Positions 1 to 6,383 are shown, counted from the stretch's first letter. The stretch is DNA of 15,706 bases from Betaproteobacteria bacterium (GCA_005884335.1 VBCJ01000314.1:1-15706), one strand, 5' to 3'. Notes: generated from the letters alone by a model not told the origin. Numbers and translations: made by a program.

Positions 1-1511
1 ACCGTTTCAGGGTCGGGCGACAGATAGATGGCCGTGCCTTCAACGTGCGGGATTTCCGAACCGCACATTGGGGGAAACGCATCGATCGGGAGCCGGAATT
101 TTCCCTCCCGGCTGAGCACCACCGATTCAGCGCGCTTCCAGGTAGTCAGCATGGCGAAAATCAGGAGGCCGCAGGCAAGTGGGAACCAGCCACCATCGGC
201 GAACTTGGCGGCATTGGCCGCGAAGAACACGATCTCGACCAGGCCGATCGCCGCGATTGCCGCAATCAGGACCGGCGTCGCGCGGCCTCGGCGTGACATA
301 GTGACGATGCCGATCAGAATTGTGGTCAGGACCATCGTGCCCGACACCGCGATTCCGTAGGCCGAGGCGATCGCGCTCGAGGACTTGAACGCGAGAACGA
401 TGAGCAGCACGGCGGCCAGCATGATCCAGTTGACGTGGCCGATATAGATCTGCCCGGGCTCGGTCTCCGAAGTGTGACGGACGGGGATGCGTGGCAGATA
501 GCCTAGGCGGGTGGCCTGCTGGGTCATGGAGAAAGCGCCCGAAATGGTTGCCTGTGACGCGATCACCGTTGCCATCGTGGCGAGAGCGACCAGGGGCAGG
601 AGCAGCTCGGCGGGTGCAAGCAGGTAGAACGGATTCTTGATGGCGGCCGGATCGCGCAGCACCAGGGCGCCCTGGCCGATGTAGTTGGTCATCAGCGCCG
701 GGAAAACCAGGCTGAGCCACGCCAGCCGGATCGGCTTTGCACCGAAATGCCCCATATCCGCGTAGAGCGCCTCTGCTCCGGTTATTGCCAGAAACACTGC
801 GCCGAGCACAAGGAAAGTGAGCCCCGGGAAGCGCCACGCGAAGTCGAGGGCATGGCGCGGATCAAGTGAGGCGAGCACTCCGGGCGTCTCTGCGATCGAA
901 ATCCCGCCGAGCACCGTGAGCGCGAGGAACCAGATCACCATGCAGGGCCCGAACAGCTTTCCAACCGCGCCTGTGCCGCGGAACTGGATTGAAAACAGCC
1001 CGATCAGGATGCCGATCGTGACCGGCACCACCCACGATTCCAGCGCCGGCGTCGCCACCGAAATGCCCTCCACGGCCGAGAGCACCGAGATCGCCGGCGT
1101 CAACACCGCATCGCCGTAGAAAAGCGACGCCCCGAAAATTCCGCAGGTCGCCACGATCCAAGCGAGACGGGGCCGCTCGCGCGTGGCTTTCGAAGCGAGC
1201 GCAAGCAGTGCAAGGATGCCGCCCTCGCCGCGGTTGTCGAATCGCAGCATCATCGCAACGTACTTCAGGGTGACGATGAGCGTCAGCGACCAGAACATCA
1301 GCGACAACACAGCGAGTACATTAGTCTGATTAAGAGGCAATCCGCGCGCACCGCCGAAGGCTTCCTTGAACGCGTACAGGGGACTCGTGCCGATGTCGCC
1401 ATAGACCACGCCCAGCGCCGCGAGCGTGAGCGCGGCCAGTTTCGAATTACCCGAGCTCGGTGCGGGCTTAGAGGAGAAAGACCTGCCGTCGGGAGCGGGG
1501 GAGGTGTTCAT
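1..1511 (-). CDS. kup: Kup/TrkD-family K+ uptake transporter, 3'-truncated by window edge
   Basis: This is an inner-membrane H+/K+ symporter of the KUP family (Pfam K_trans) that takes up potassium. About 503 codons are visible, and the frame stays open to base 1. The family is usually near 620-630 residues, so the missing part is the C-terminal cytosolic domain. The family hallmark GDIGTSPLYAF lies at about residues 38-48, followed by a run of hydrophobic helices. The ATG at 1509-1511 is chosen because a GAGAGGGG ribosome binding site lies about 7 bases upstream and the conserved core begins shortly after. It is preceded by a roughly 150-base gap after the Bug gene on the same strand, so it is probably a separate transcription unit. 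Two hairpins lie in its leader. The family call is very secure; ion preference and regulation are not shown by the sequence. Confidence 0.96.
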   Translation of the reverse strand, partial: MNTSPAPDGRSFSSKPAPSSGNSKLAALTLAALGVVYGDIGTSPLYAFKEAFGGARGLPLNQTNVLAVLSLMFWSLTLIVTLKYVAMMLRFDNRGEGGILALLALASKATRERPRLAWIVATCGIFGASLFYGDAVLTPAISVLSAVEGISVATPALESWVVPVTIGILIGLFSIQFRGTGAVGKLFGPCMVIWFLALTVLGGISIAETPGVLASLDPRHALDFAWRFPGLTFLVLGAVFLAITGAEALYADMGHFGAKPIRLAWLSLVFPALMTNYIGQGALVLRDPAAIKNPFYLLAPAELLLPLVALATMATVIASQATISGAFSMTQQATRLGYLPRIPVRHTSETEPGQIYIGHVNWIMLAAVLLIVLAFKSSSAIASAYGIAVSGTMVLTTILIGIVTMSRRGRATPVLIAAIAAIGLVEIVFFAANAAKFADGGWFPLACGLLIFAMLTTWKRAESVVLSREGKFRLPIDAFPPMCGSEIPHVEGTAIYLSPDPET

Positions 1512-1517
1512 GACGGG

Positions 1518-1536
1518 CCCCTCTCGTAAGGAGAGG
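1518..1536 (-). promoter_or_regulatory. Hairpin masking the kup ribosome binding site
   Basis: On the minus strand CCTCTC (1536-1531) can pair perfectly with GAGAGG (1525-1520) across a 5-base loop. The GAGAGG arm is part of the GAGAGGGG Shine-Dalgarno sequence of kup, so the stem would hide the ribosome binding site. This suggests translational control by temperature, an ion or a trans-acting factor. The pairing is seen directly; a regulatory role is inference. Confidence 0.5.
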
Positions 1537-1556
1537 TCGCACAGCATACTCCGGCG

Positions 1557-1575
1557 CTTGTTGCGTTGCAACAAG
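1557..1575 (-). promoter_or_regulatory. 8-bp hairpin in the kup leader
   Basis: CTTGTTGC (1557-1564) and GCAACAAG (1568-1575) form a perfect 8-bp inverted repeat around a 3-base loop, with a further GGC/GCC pairing outside a small internal loop. It lies about 45 bases upstream of the kup start and just upstream of the hairpin that masks the binding site. No U-run follows it on the minus strand, so it is not an obvious terminator. It could be a leader RNA element or a protein-binding palindrome. Confidence 0.4.
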
Positions 1576-1661
1576 AAGCCAGATATGCGAAGTATCTATT
1601 TGATCCAGAAAAGTAATCTATGCGACTCTGAAGGGATAGCTGTGCTGCGCCCGGGCCCGAT

Positions 1662-2636
1662 TCAATTCGCCTTCACGCCCGCGGCGCGCAGCAGCCCGCC
1701 CAGCGTGGCGAGCTGCTCGCGCATGTAGGCGTCGAACTGCTCCGGGCTCATCGGCATCGGCTCGGCGCCGAGGTTCGCGTGCCGCTCACGAACGTCGGGC
1801 GATTGCAGGGCGCGTGCGAATTCGCCGTTCAGCCGGTTGACTACGGCGCGCGGCGTCTGCGCGGGCGCAAGCACGCCGATCCAGAAATCGAACTCGGCGC
1901 CGGGCACGCCTGCTTCGGCGATGGTCGGTATATCGGGCAGCGTGGGCGCGCGTTTCGCGCTGCTCACCGCGAGCCCGACGAGCCGTCCGTCCCGGATCGC
2001 AGAGAGCGCCGCGGCGATCCCGAGGAACCCGAAATGCGTGCGGCCCGCGATGGTCTCCGAGACCATCTCCGGTGCGCCCTTCATGGGGATGTGCACGGCT
2101 TTGATCCCGGTAACCACACGGAACTTCTCGGCGTTCACGTGCGACGCGCTGCCGACGCCCGCCGAGGAGTAGTTCAGCTCGCCGGGTTTCGATTTTGCGA
2201 GCGCGACGAATTCCTTCACTGATTTCACGCCGAGCCCGGCCGACACGAACATCACGCTCGGAAGATTGCCGAGCGGAATCACCCCGGAGAAGTCCTTCAG
2301 GGAGTCGTAGGGCAGCTTGTCGTAGATCGCCGGATTGACTGCGTGCCCGGCGGAGACCACTGCGAGCGTGTAGCCGTCGGGCGCCGACTTCGCCACCTGG
2401 GCAGTGCCGAGGGTGCCGCCTGCGCCGGGGCGGTTTTCCACGATCACCGGCTGTCCGAGGCTCGCCGCGAGCTTGTCGCTTACGCTGCGCGCCATGATGT
2501 CGGTGACGCTGCCCGGGGTGAAGGGCACGATGATCTTGATCGTGCGGGACGGGTAGGGGTCCTGCGCGAAAACTCGGGGCGCAAGCGCGAGCAGCGCCAC
2601 CCCGATTGCCAAAAGACGTGCTCGCCCTAAATCCAT
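1662..2636 (-). CDS. Bug-family (TctC-like) periplasmic solute-binding protein
   Basis: This 324-residue protein belongs to the Bug/TctC family, which binds carboxylates or other small organic acids in the periplasm and is greatly expanded in Burkholderiales. Residues 1-24 form a signal peptide, with likely cleavage after VFA before QDPYP. Family-typical segments follow: PSRTIKIIVPFTPGSVTDI (about 29-47), VENRPGAGG (about 67-75), and the PDIPTIAEAGVPG region (about 231-243). A GGGAGG ribosome binding site precedes the ATG by about 5 bases. It starts 20 bases after the acyl-CoA dehydrogenase gene ends, so the two are probably cotranscribed. No TctA/TctB membrane partners are in the window, which is usual for orphan Bug proteins. 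The ligand is unknown, but its neighbour suggests an acid that is activated to a CoA thioester. Confidence 0.93.
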   Translation of the reverse strand: MDLGRARLLAIGVALLALAPRVFAQDPYPSRTIKIIVPFTPGSVTDIMARSVSDKLAASLGQPVIVENRPGAGGTLGTAQVAKSAPDGYTLAVVSAGHAVNPAIYDKLPYDSLKDFSGVIPLGNLPSVMFVSAGLGVKSVKEFVALAKSKPGELNYSSAGVGSASHVNAEKFRVVTGIKAVHIPMKGAPEMVSETIAGRTHFGFLGIAAALSAIRDGRLVGLAVSSAKRAPTLPDIPTIAEAGVPGAEFDFWIGVLAPAQTPRAVVNRLNGEFARALQSPDVRERHANLGAEPMPMSPEQFDAYMREQLATLGGLLRAAGVKAN

Positions 2637-2656
2637 GAAGCCTCCCTATCCGCCCC

Positions 2657-3898
2657 TCAAGCCTCGGGCCCGGCGTAGGCACCGGCCGTGTGCGGAAACA
2701 TCAGCTTGACGATCTTGAACTTCGAGATGTCCACCGTCGCGTCCATGTGCAGGAACACCGCCGCGTCGCGGAACAGCTTCTCGATTCCGAAGTCGAGCAT
2801 GATGCCGTTGCCGCCGTGCAGCTCGAGCGCGTGCTGCGCCACCTTGAAGACCTCTTCCGATGCGAACAGCTTCACCATGTTGCACAGCTCCTCGGCGTCG
2901 GGCGCGCGCTCGTCCACCGCGCGCGCGGCCTCGTGAAGGAGGGCGCGCACGGCGCGCAGCTTCGTCGCCATCTCCGCCAGGCGGAGCGCGACGGCCTGGT
3001 GCTTGATCAGGATACGCCCGCCCTGAACGTAGTTCTGCACGTACTCGGCGGTGCGCTCGAAAGCGGCGACGCCCACGCCGAGGTTCTTCGATGCCTGGAT
3101 GATCTTGCCGGGACGGAAATAGACGCCGGTCTTGGCGAGCGCGTCGTTCTCGACGAGCAGGTGGTCCTTCGGCAGGCGCATGTCCTCGAACACCAGCTCC
3201 CCGTTGTTCATGAAGCGGCCGCCGAGCGTCTCGTTGCAGCGCGCGATGGTGAGGCCGGGCGTGCCGCGCGGCACGAGGAAGCTCGAGGTCCCCTGCAGCA
3301 TGCCTGCGCCCGGCTTGGTGTTGGCGTACACGACGTAAAGGCTCGCGTCGTAGCCGTTGCTGATGAACTGCTTGCGCCCGTTGAGCACCCACTCGTCGCC
3401 TTTCAACACCGCGCGCGTCTGCATCGCCGCCTCGGGTGCGTTGTACGGCAGCCAGCGGTCGGAGGCGCCGCGCGGCTCGGTGAGGCAATGCGCGAGCAGG
3501 AATCCCGGGTCCTTCACGATGCGTGGGAACCAGAGCTCCTGCAGGTGGCGCGGCGCGACATTGCGGAGCAGCACCGAGACCTTCCAGATCTGCACCAGCT
3601 TGTCGGAAAGCCCTGAGTCGCCGCGCGCGATCTCCTCGGAGATGAGGGCGAAAGTCTGCACCTCGTGCGCAGGATCGAGCGGAACGCCGCCGAATTCCTC
3701 GGGCACGCCCAGAGTGCGGATTCCGATCTTGTCGGCCTGCTCGAGGATAGCGCGCGGCAGGCGCGCATCCGGGTCCATCAGCCACTCGCGCTGCCAGTTC
3801 TGGCGGATGAACGGCGTGACGAAATCGTTGACGAAGGCGCGGCAGCTAGCGCGCATCAAGCGCTGCTCCTCGGATAAGCTGCGATCGATCGTGTCCAT
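2657..3898 (-). CDS. Acyl-CoA dehydrogenase, with Asp at the usual catalytic Glu position
   Basis: This 413-residue FAD enzyme of the acyl-CoA dehydrogenase family would desaturate an acyl-CoA at the alpha-beta bond and pass electrons to ETF. Visible hallmarks are LTEPRGASD (about 139-147, FAD/substrate signature), NGRKQFISNG (about 173-182), and ELHGGNGIMLD with IEKLFRD (about 359-378, second signature). By alignment from memory to medium-chain and short-chain enzymes, the catalytic base normally in an IYEGT context falls at HMDAT, so Asp386 replaces Glu. The ATG at 3898 has little Shine-Dalgarno; Met15 (3856) has GAGGAG upstream but would remove the conserved LSEEQR segment, so the longer start is kept. 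It lies between a cupin gene (44 bases upstream) and the Bug gene (20 bases downstream). The substrate is unknown. Confidence 0.93.
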   Translation of the reverse strand: MDTIDRSLSEEQRLMRASCRAFVNDFVTPFIRQNWQREWLMDPDARLPRAILEQADKIGIRTLGVPEEFGGVPLDPAHEVQTFALISEEIARGDSGLSDKLVQIWKVSVLLRNVAPRHLQELWFPRIVKDPGFLLAHCLTEPRGASDRWLPYNAPEAAMQTRAVLKGDEWVLNGRKQFISNGYDASLYVVYANTKPGAGMLQGTSSFLVPRGTPGLTIARCNETLGGRFMNNGELVFEDMRLPKDHLLVENDALAKTGVYFRPGKIIQASKNLGVGVAAFERTAEYVQNYVQGGRILIKHQAVALRLAEMATKLRAVRALLHEAARAVDERAPDAEELCNMVKLFASEEVFKVAQHALELHGGNGIMLDFGIEKLFRDAAVFLHMDATVDISKFKIVKLMFPHTAGAYAGPEA

Positions 3899-3942
3899 GG
3901 CGGGTGTCTGCTAGTGGAATGTTGAAAGTATTTCGAAGGGCC

Positions 3943-4278
3943 TCACGTCAGCGGGACAAAGTCATATTCGCCAATGCCCTGCAGCACCAGGAACGTCGCC
4001 GAGGTGTCGCCGCCGTTGACCACCAGGTGGGAGCGTTTCGGCCGCACCGAGAACGTTTCGCCGGGCCCGAGGCGAACTTCCTCCTTGGGGTCGCGCAGGA
4101 AGATGCGGATCGTTCCCCGGAGCACGTAGAACGTGTCCTGGACATTGTTGTGGTAGTGCCAGGGCACTTTCTGGTTCGACGAGATCTGAATCTCGTTGAT
4201 CCGAAAGCCGGGGCGTTCGGCATGCGTGGCCCTTCGCTCGACTTCGTAGAGATGACTCGCGTCTTTCACCGCTTCCAT
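3943..4278 (-). CDS. Small single-domain cupin protein
   Basis: This 111-residue protein is a single cupin beta-barrel. Motif 1 is WHYHNNVQDTFYVLRG (40-55), which supplies metal ligands His41 and His43; the usual Glu ligand position is Asp48. Motif 2 is GETFSVRPKRSHLVVN (73-88), with His84 as a further ligand. There is no signal peptide, so it is probably cytosolic. GAGGAG lies 6 bases before the ATG. It sits between the SRPBCC gene (77-base gap) and the acyl-CoA dehydrogenase (44-base gap) on the same strand, so it is probably part of the same operon. Small cupins of this kind can be metal-dependent dioxygenases, isomerases or ligand-binding proteins, and the sequence does not decide which. 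Confidence 0.88.
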   Translation of the reverse strand: MEAVKDASHLYEVERRATHAERPGFRINEIQISSNQKVPWHYHNNVQDTFYVLRGTIRIFLRDPKEEVRLGPGETFSVRPKRSHLVVNGGDTSATFLVLQGIGEYDFVPLT

Positions 4279-4355
4279 GATGAACTCCTCGAATCACAGC
4301 GCCGAAGTAGTCAGTATACCGGCGCAAAGGAATCGGGAAGGCTGCTGCGGTCCTG

Positions 4356-4814
4356 CTAAGAGTTCCGCGGAATGGCCAGCGCTTCGCCGGTTTCGAGGAG
4401 GGACTTGAGACTGCTCAAGATCTCGGGCCAGCCTTCCTTCACGGTTTCGAGAGTGGGACCGCCCTCCGGAAACTGGTCGTGAGTCACGGTGAGCTTGCAC
4501 ACCAATCCCATCGGCTCGATCTCGTAGGTCACGCGCGAGGGCTTGTCCTCGATGAATTTCGGCTCGAAGGTATGCACCAGCTTCTTTCGCGGAATCACCT
4601 CGATCACGACGCCCTCCACGCCCGCGCCGGGCCGCCCGTGCAGCTCGGCCCGGTGCATATAGTCGAACCTTCCCCCTCGCTTGAGCTCGGCCCTCAGCTC
4701 GAGCCCCACGTAGTACTGACGCGTGGACTGGGGCTGCGTGAGCGCCTTCCAAAGCGCACGCGGCGAGGTGCGGATATAGATGACGTTGACCAGCTTGGTC
4801 TTGAGGGCACTCAT
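4356..4814 (-). CDS. SRPBCC / AHSA1-like domain protein
   Basis: This 152-residue soluble protein has the SRPBCC (START/Bet v 1-like) fold, closest to the AHSA1 'activator of Hsp90 ATPase homologue' group. The family start KLVNVIYIRTSPRALWKALT (about 7-26) is clear, followed by RGGRFDY (about 46-52), a VIEVIPRKKLVHTFEP segment (about 70-85), and a C-terminal helix around GWPEILSSLKSLLETG. These proteins bind hydrophobic ligands or act with a partner; no specific role can be assigned. The ATG has no Shine-Dalgarno of its own, and an in-frame TGA lies just upstream, so the start cannot move far. The start overlaps the stop of a 17-codon leader by ATGA. It is the first full gene of the minus-strand cluster and is divergent from marR. 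Confidence 0.9.
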   Translation of the reverse strand: MSALKTKLVNVIYIRTSPRALWKALTQPQSTRQYYVGLELRAELKRGGRFDYMHRAELHGRPGAGVEGVVIEVIPRKKLVHTFEPKFIEDKPSRVTYEIEPMGLVCKLTVTHDQFPEGGPTLETVKEGWPEILSSLKSLLETGEALAIPRNS

Positions 4815-4864
4815 GGGTATAGGAAGTCAGGCGAGAGGCGTGATCCGGGAATTCCGATTTTCAT
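4811..4864 (-). CDS. 17-residue leader peptide, translationally coupled to the SRPBCC gene
   Basis: A short frame encodes MKIGIPGSRLSPDFLYP and then stops. Its ATG (4862-4864) has a strong AGGAG six bases upstream, whereas the SRPBCC ATG that follows has none. The TGA stop overlaps the SRPBCC start as ATGA, the classic arrangement for termination-reinitiation coupling. The peptide itself may have no function. The overlap and the ribosome binding site are seen directly; the coupling is inferred. Confidence 0.5.
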   Translation of the reverse strand: MKIGIPGSRLSPDFLYP

Positions 4865-4959
4865 AAGGTTCTCCTGCACTTGTCGAACTTTACCGCCATC
4901 CTGCCGTTTCGGGACGAGGGGCACTTTTGCCTGAGCTAGTCGAGGGACAACCCCGGGGC

Positions 4960-4989
4960 TTGACAAGCGAAGTGTCATGACTATATTAT
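4960..4989 (+). promoter_or_regulatory. Sigma-70 promoter of marR
   Basis: A perfect -35 box TTGACA (4960-4965) is followed by TATATT (4982-4987, 16-base spacer) or TATTAT (4984-4989, 18-base spacer). Transcription would begin at about 4994-4997, essentially on the marR ATG at 4996. The -10 box overlaps the palindromic operator. Confidence 0.75.
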
Positions 4990-5003
4990 TCATATATGAA
5001 TAA
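4986..5003. promoter_or_regulatory. 18-bp perfect palindrome, probable MarR operator
   Basis: TTATTCATATATGAATAA is a perfect 18-bp palindrome that covers the end of the -10 box, the expected transcription start and the first codons of marR. MarR dimers bind palindromes of this size and commonly repress their own genes. A related copy lies at 5463-5474. Binding is inferred. Confidence 0.72.
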
Positions 5004-5442
5004 GCCCGCCAAGCTGCGTTCCCGCAGCCCAGATGCCGCCGACGGCCAGATGATGTATTCGCTTGTCCGGGCCGCGCATGTGCTCGAGTCGCGCCTTGAG
5101 GAGGCTTTGGAGCAGGTCGGGCTCTCGTTGGCAAAATTCGGCGCTCTCTCGCACTTGATCAAGGAGGGCGAGCCGCTGAGCTTGAGCGAATGCGCCATGA
5201 AAATGACCTGCGTCCGCTCGAACATCACGCAGCTCGTGGACCGGCTCGAGGCGGACGGGCTGGTGCGTCGCGTGGAGGATCCCGAGGATCGCCGCGCCGT
5301 GAGGGCCGTGGTCACCCCGCTCGGCAAGGAGCGCCATGCCGCAGGCGTGCGGCAGGTCGAGAAGGTGCAGGCGGAGTTCACCAAGACGATTTCAGGTGTC
5401 GAGCGCGGCGCGCTCGAGCGCGTGCTGTCGGCGATCAGCTAG
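4996..5442 (+). CDS. MarR-family transcriptional regulator
   Basis: This 148-residue protein is a MarR winged-helix repressor. N- and C-terminal helices form the dimer interface, with the DNA-binding part between: SLSECAMKMTC and the recognition helix NITQLVDRLEADGLV (about 76-90), then the wing EDPEDRRAVRAVVTPLG (about 94-110) with the family DxRxxxxxLTxxG-like pattern. It was probably recruited to control the efflux operon that follows on the same strand. The ATG at 4996 has no ribosome binding site and coincides with the predicted transcription start, so the message is probably leaderless. The internal ATGs at about codons 19-20 also lack a good ribosome binding site. Cys66 and Cys72 flank the start of the recognition helix and could make it redox-responsive, though this is speculative. 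The inducer is unknown. Confidence 0.93.
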   Translation: MNKPAKLRSRSPDAADGQMMYSLVRAAHVLESRLEEALEQVGLSLAKFGALSHLIKEGEPLSLSECAMKMTCVRSNITQLVDRLEADGLVRRVEDPEDRRAVRAVVTPLGKERHAAGVRQVEKVQAEFTKTISGVERGALERVLSAIS

Positions 5443-5462
5443 GCTTTTTTTTGACTGAATAG

Positions 5463-5474
5463 TACATATATGAA
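5463..5474. promoter_or_regulatory. Second, imperfect copy of the MarR operator
   Basis: TACATATATGAA matches 11 of 12 bases of the core TTCATATATGAA found at the marR start (13 of 18 over the full palindrome). It lies 20 bases after the marR stop and 48 bases before the next start, where a promoter for the efflux operon would be expected. TTGACT at 5451-5456 resembles a -35 box, but no good -10 lies at normal spacing, so the promoter is unresolved. Such an A/T-rich core stands out in this G/C-rich sequence. Confidence 0.55.
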
Positions 5475-5521
5475 AAGTGCAGGTAAGACGCATTTAACTC
5501 TCAAACACGGGTAAACAAATC

Positions 5522-5677
5522 ATGACGACGACCTTCCTCCGCCACTTTCTCAGGAGCGGGCTCTATCTCGCCGCAATCCTTCTGTTGCCGGGCGCTCTGA
5601 TCGGCGCGCCTATCCTCTGGTGGCTCGGTCATCGCCGAAAGACGCCGCAGCAACCGACGTGGAAAGCATGCTCCTGA
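5522..5677 (+). CDS. 51-residue single-pass small membrane protein
   Basis: A 52-codon frame starts at the ATG at 5522 and ends at the TGA at 5675-5677. The product has a short N-terminus with Arg7 and Arg11, a hydrophobic segment at about residues 13-36 (SGLYLAAILLLPGAL then IGAPILWWLG) containing two prolines, and a basic tail HRRKTPQQP. Third codon positions are mostly G or C, like the neighbouring genes, which supports real coding. The ribosome binding site is weak, with only GGG about 10 bases upstream. It is the first gene after the second operator-like site and precedes mlaC-like and RND genes on the same strand. Its size and topology recall AcrZ, a 49-residue membrane partner of AcrB, but no sequence homology is visible. 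Function is unknown. Confidence 0.6.
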   Translation: MTTTFLRHFLRSGLYLAAILLLPGALIGAPILWWLGHRRKTPQQPTWKACS

Positions 5678-5695
5678 CACAACGTTGTCAGGAGC
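5670..5695 (+). repeat. 10-bp-arm inverted repeat overlapping the small gene's stop codon
   Basis: GCTCCTGACA (5670-5679) and TGTCAGGAGC (5686-5695) are perfect complementary arms around a 6-base loop. The left arm contains the TGA stop of the small membrane protein. No T-run follows, so it is not a standard intrinsic terminator. It could stabilise or process the transcript, or attenuate the downstream genes. Confidence 0.6.
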
Positions 5696-5753
5696 GCTGG
5701 CGCAAGCTCACTGCACTTACTGTTGATGGCTTTATTGAAAGGAATTGATTTCC

Positions 5754-6383
5754 ATGCGCAACCCCCTCAAAACCGCGGCGCTCGTGCTCGCGCTGACTAC
5801 ATCGGCTTCCCACGGCGAGGAACTGGCCCCAGACGCGCTCGTCAAGACCATCTCGCTGGACGTGCTCGCCGCGATCCAGAAGGACAAGGACATCCAGGGT
5901 GGCAATCCGAAAAAGATCGCGAGCCTCGTCGAGGCGAAGATCCTCCCTCATTTCGATTTTGCGCACACGACCCGAATCGCGATGGGTGCCAACTGGCGCC
6001 GCGCCAGCCCCGAGCAGCGCGAGCAGCTCGTTCGGGAATTCAGGACACTTCTCGTGCGCACGTATTCCGGGGTGCTTGTCAACTACCGCGACCAGGTCAT
6101 CGAGTTCAAGCCCTTGCGGACCCAGCCCGGCGACGCGCAAGTCACCGTCAGGTCCGAAGTCAGGCAATCGGGGGCTCAAGCGATATCCATCGATTACGAG
6201 ATGGAGAGGACCCCCTCGGGCTGGAAGGTGTACGACGTCAAGATCAGCGGCGCGAGCCTCGCCGCCACTTACCGCGACACCTTTGCCGAGGAAATCCGCA
6301 ACCGCGGCATCGGGGGCTTGATCGATGCTCTCTCGAACAGGAATCGCCAGAACGACGCGCGGCCCGCGTCCGTCAACACTTAA
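5754..6383 (+). CDS. MlaC/Ttg2D-family periplasmic phospholipid-binding protein
   Basis: This 209-residue exported protein of the MlaC (toluene tolerance Ttg2D) family carries phospholipid across the periplasm to maintain outer-membrane asymmetry. A signal peptide spans about residues 1-21, with probable cleavage near SHG before EELAP. Family features include KILPHFDFAHTTRIAMG (about 63-79), LLVRTYSGVLVNY (about 101-113) and the C-terminal WKVYDVKISGASLAATYRD followed by NRGIGGLIDAL. The ATG at 5754 is chosen because AAAGGA lies 10 bases upstream; an upstream in-frame TTG at 5745 is only one base from that site. It has no MlaD/E/F neighbours here. Instead it leads the RND genes, with a 46-base gap to the adaptor. 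It may belong to the efflux response, or it may be a hopanoid-type HpnM relative; the sequence does not separate these. Confidence 0.9.
   Translation: MRNPLKTAALVLALTTSASHGEELAPDALVKTISLDVLAAIQKDKDIQGGNPKKIASLVEAKILPHFDFAHTTRIAMGANWRRASPEQREQLVREFRTLLVRTYSGVLVNYRDQVIEFKPLRTQPGDAQVTVRSEVRQSGAQAISIDYEMERTPSGWKVYDVKISGASLAATYRDTFAEEIRNRGIGGLIDALSNRNRQNDARPASVNT

Noticed and set aside
127..837. 236-codon minus-strand frame in the left end
   Set aside because: It is another frame of kup; the true kup frame is open from 1511 to the edge and carries the family motifs.
2690..3616. 308-codon plus-strand open frame
   Set aside because: It is antisense to the acyl-CoA dehydrogenase, is rich in Arg, Ala and His as expected for a G/C-rich shadow frame, and resembles no family.
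5443..5456. T-run after the marR stop as an intrinsic terminator
   Set aside because: No stable stem lies directly before the T-run; the palindrome CGCGCTCGAGCGCG is inside the coding region and more than 20 bases away.
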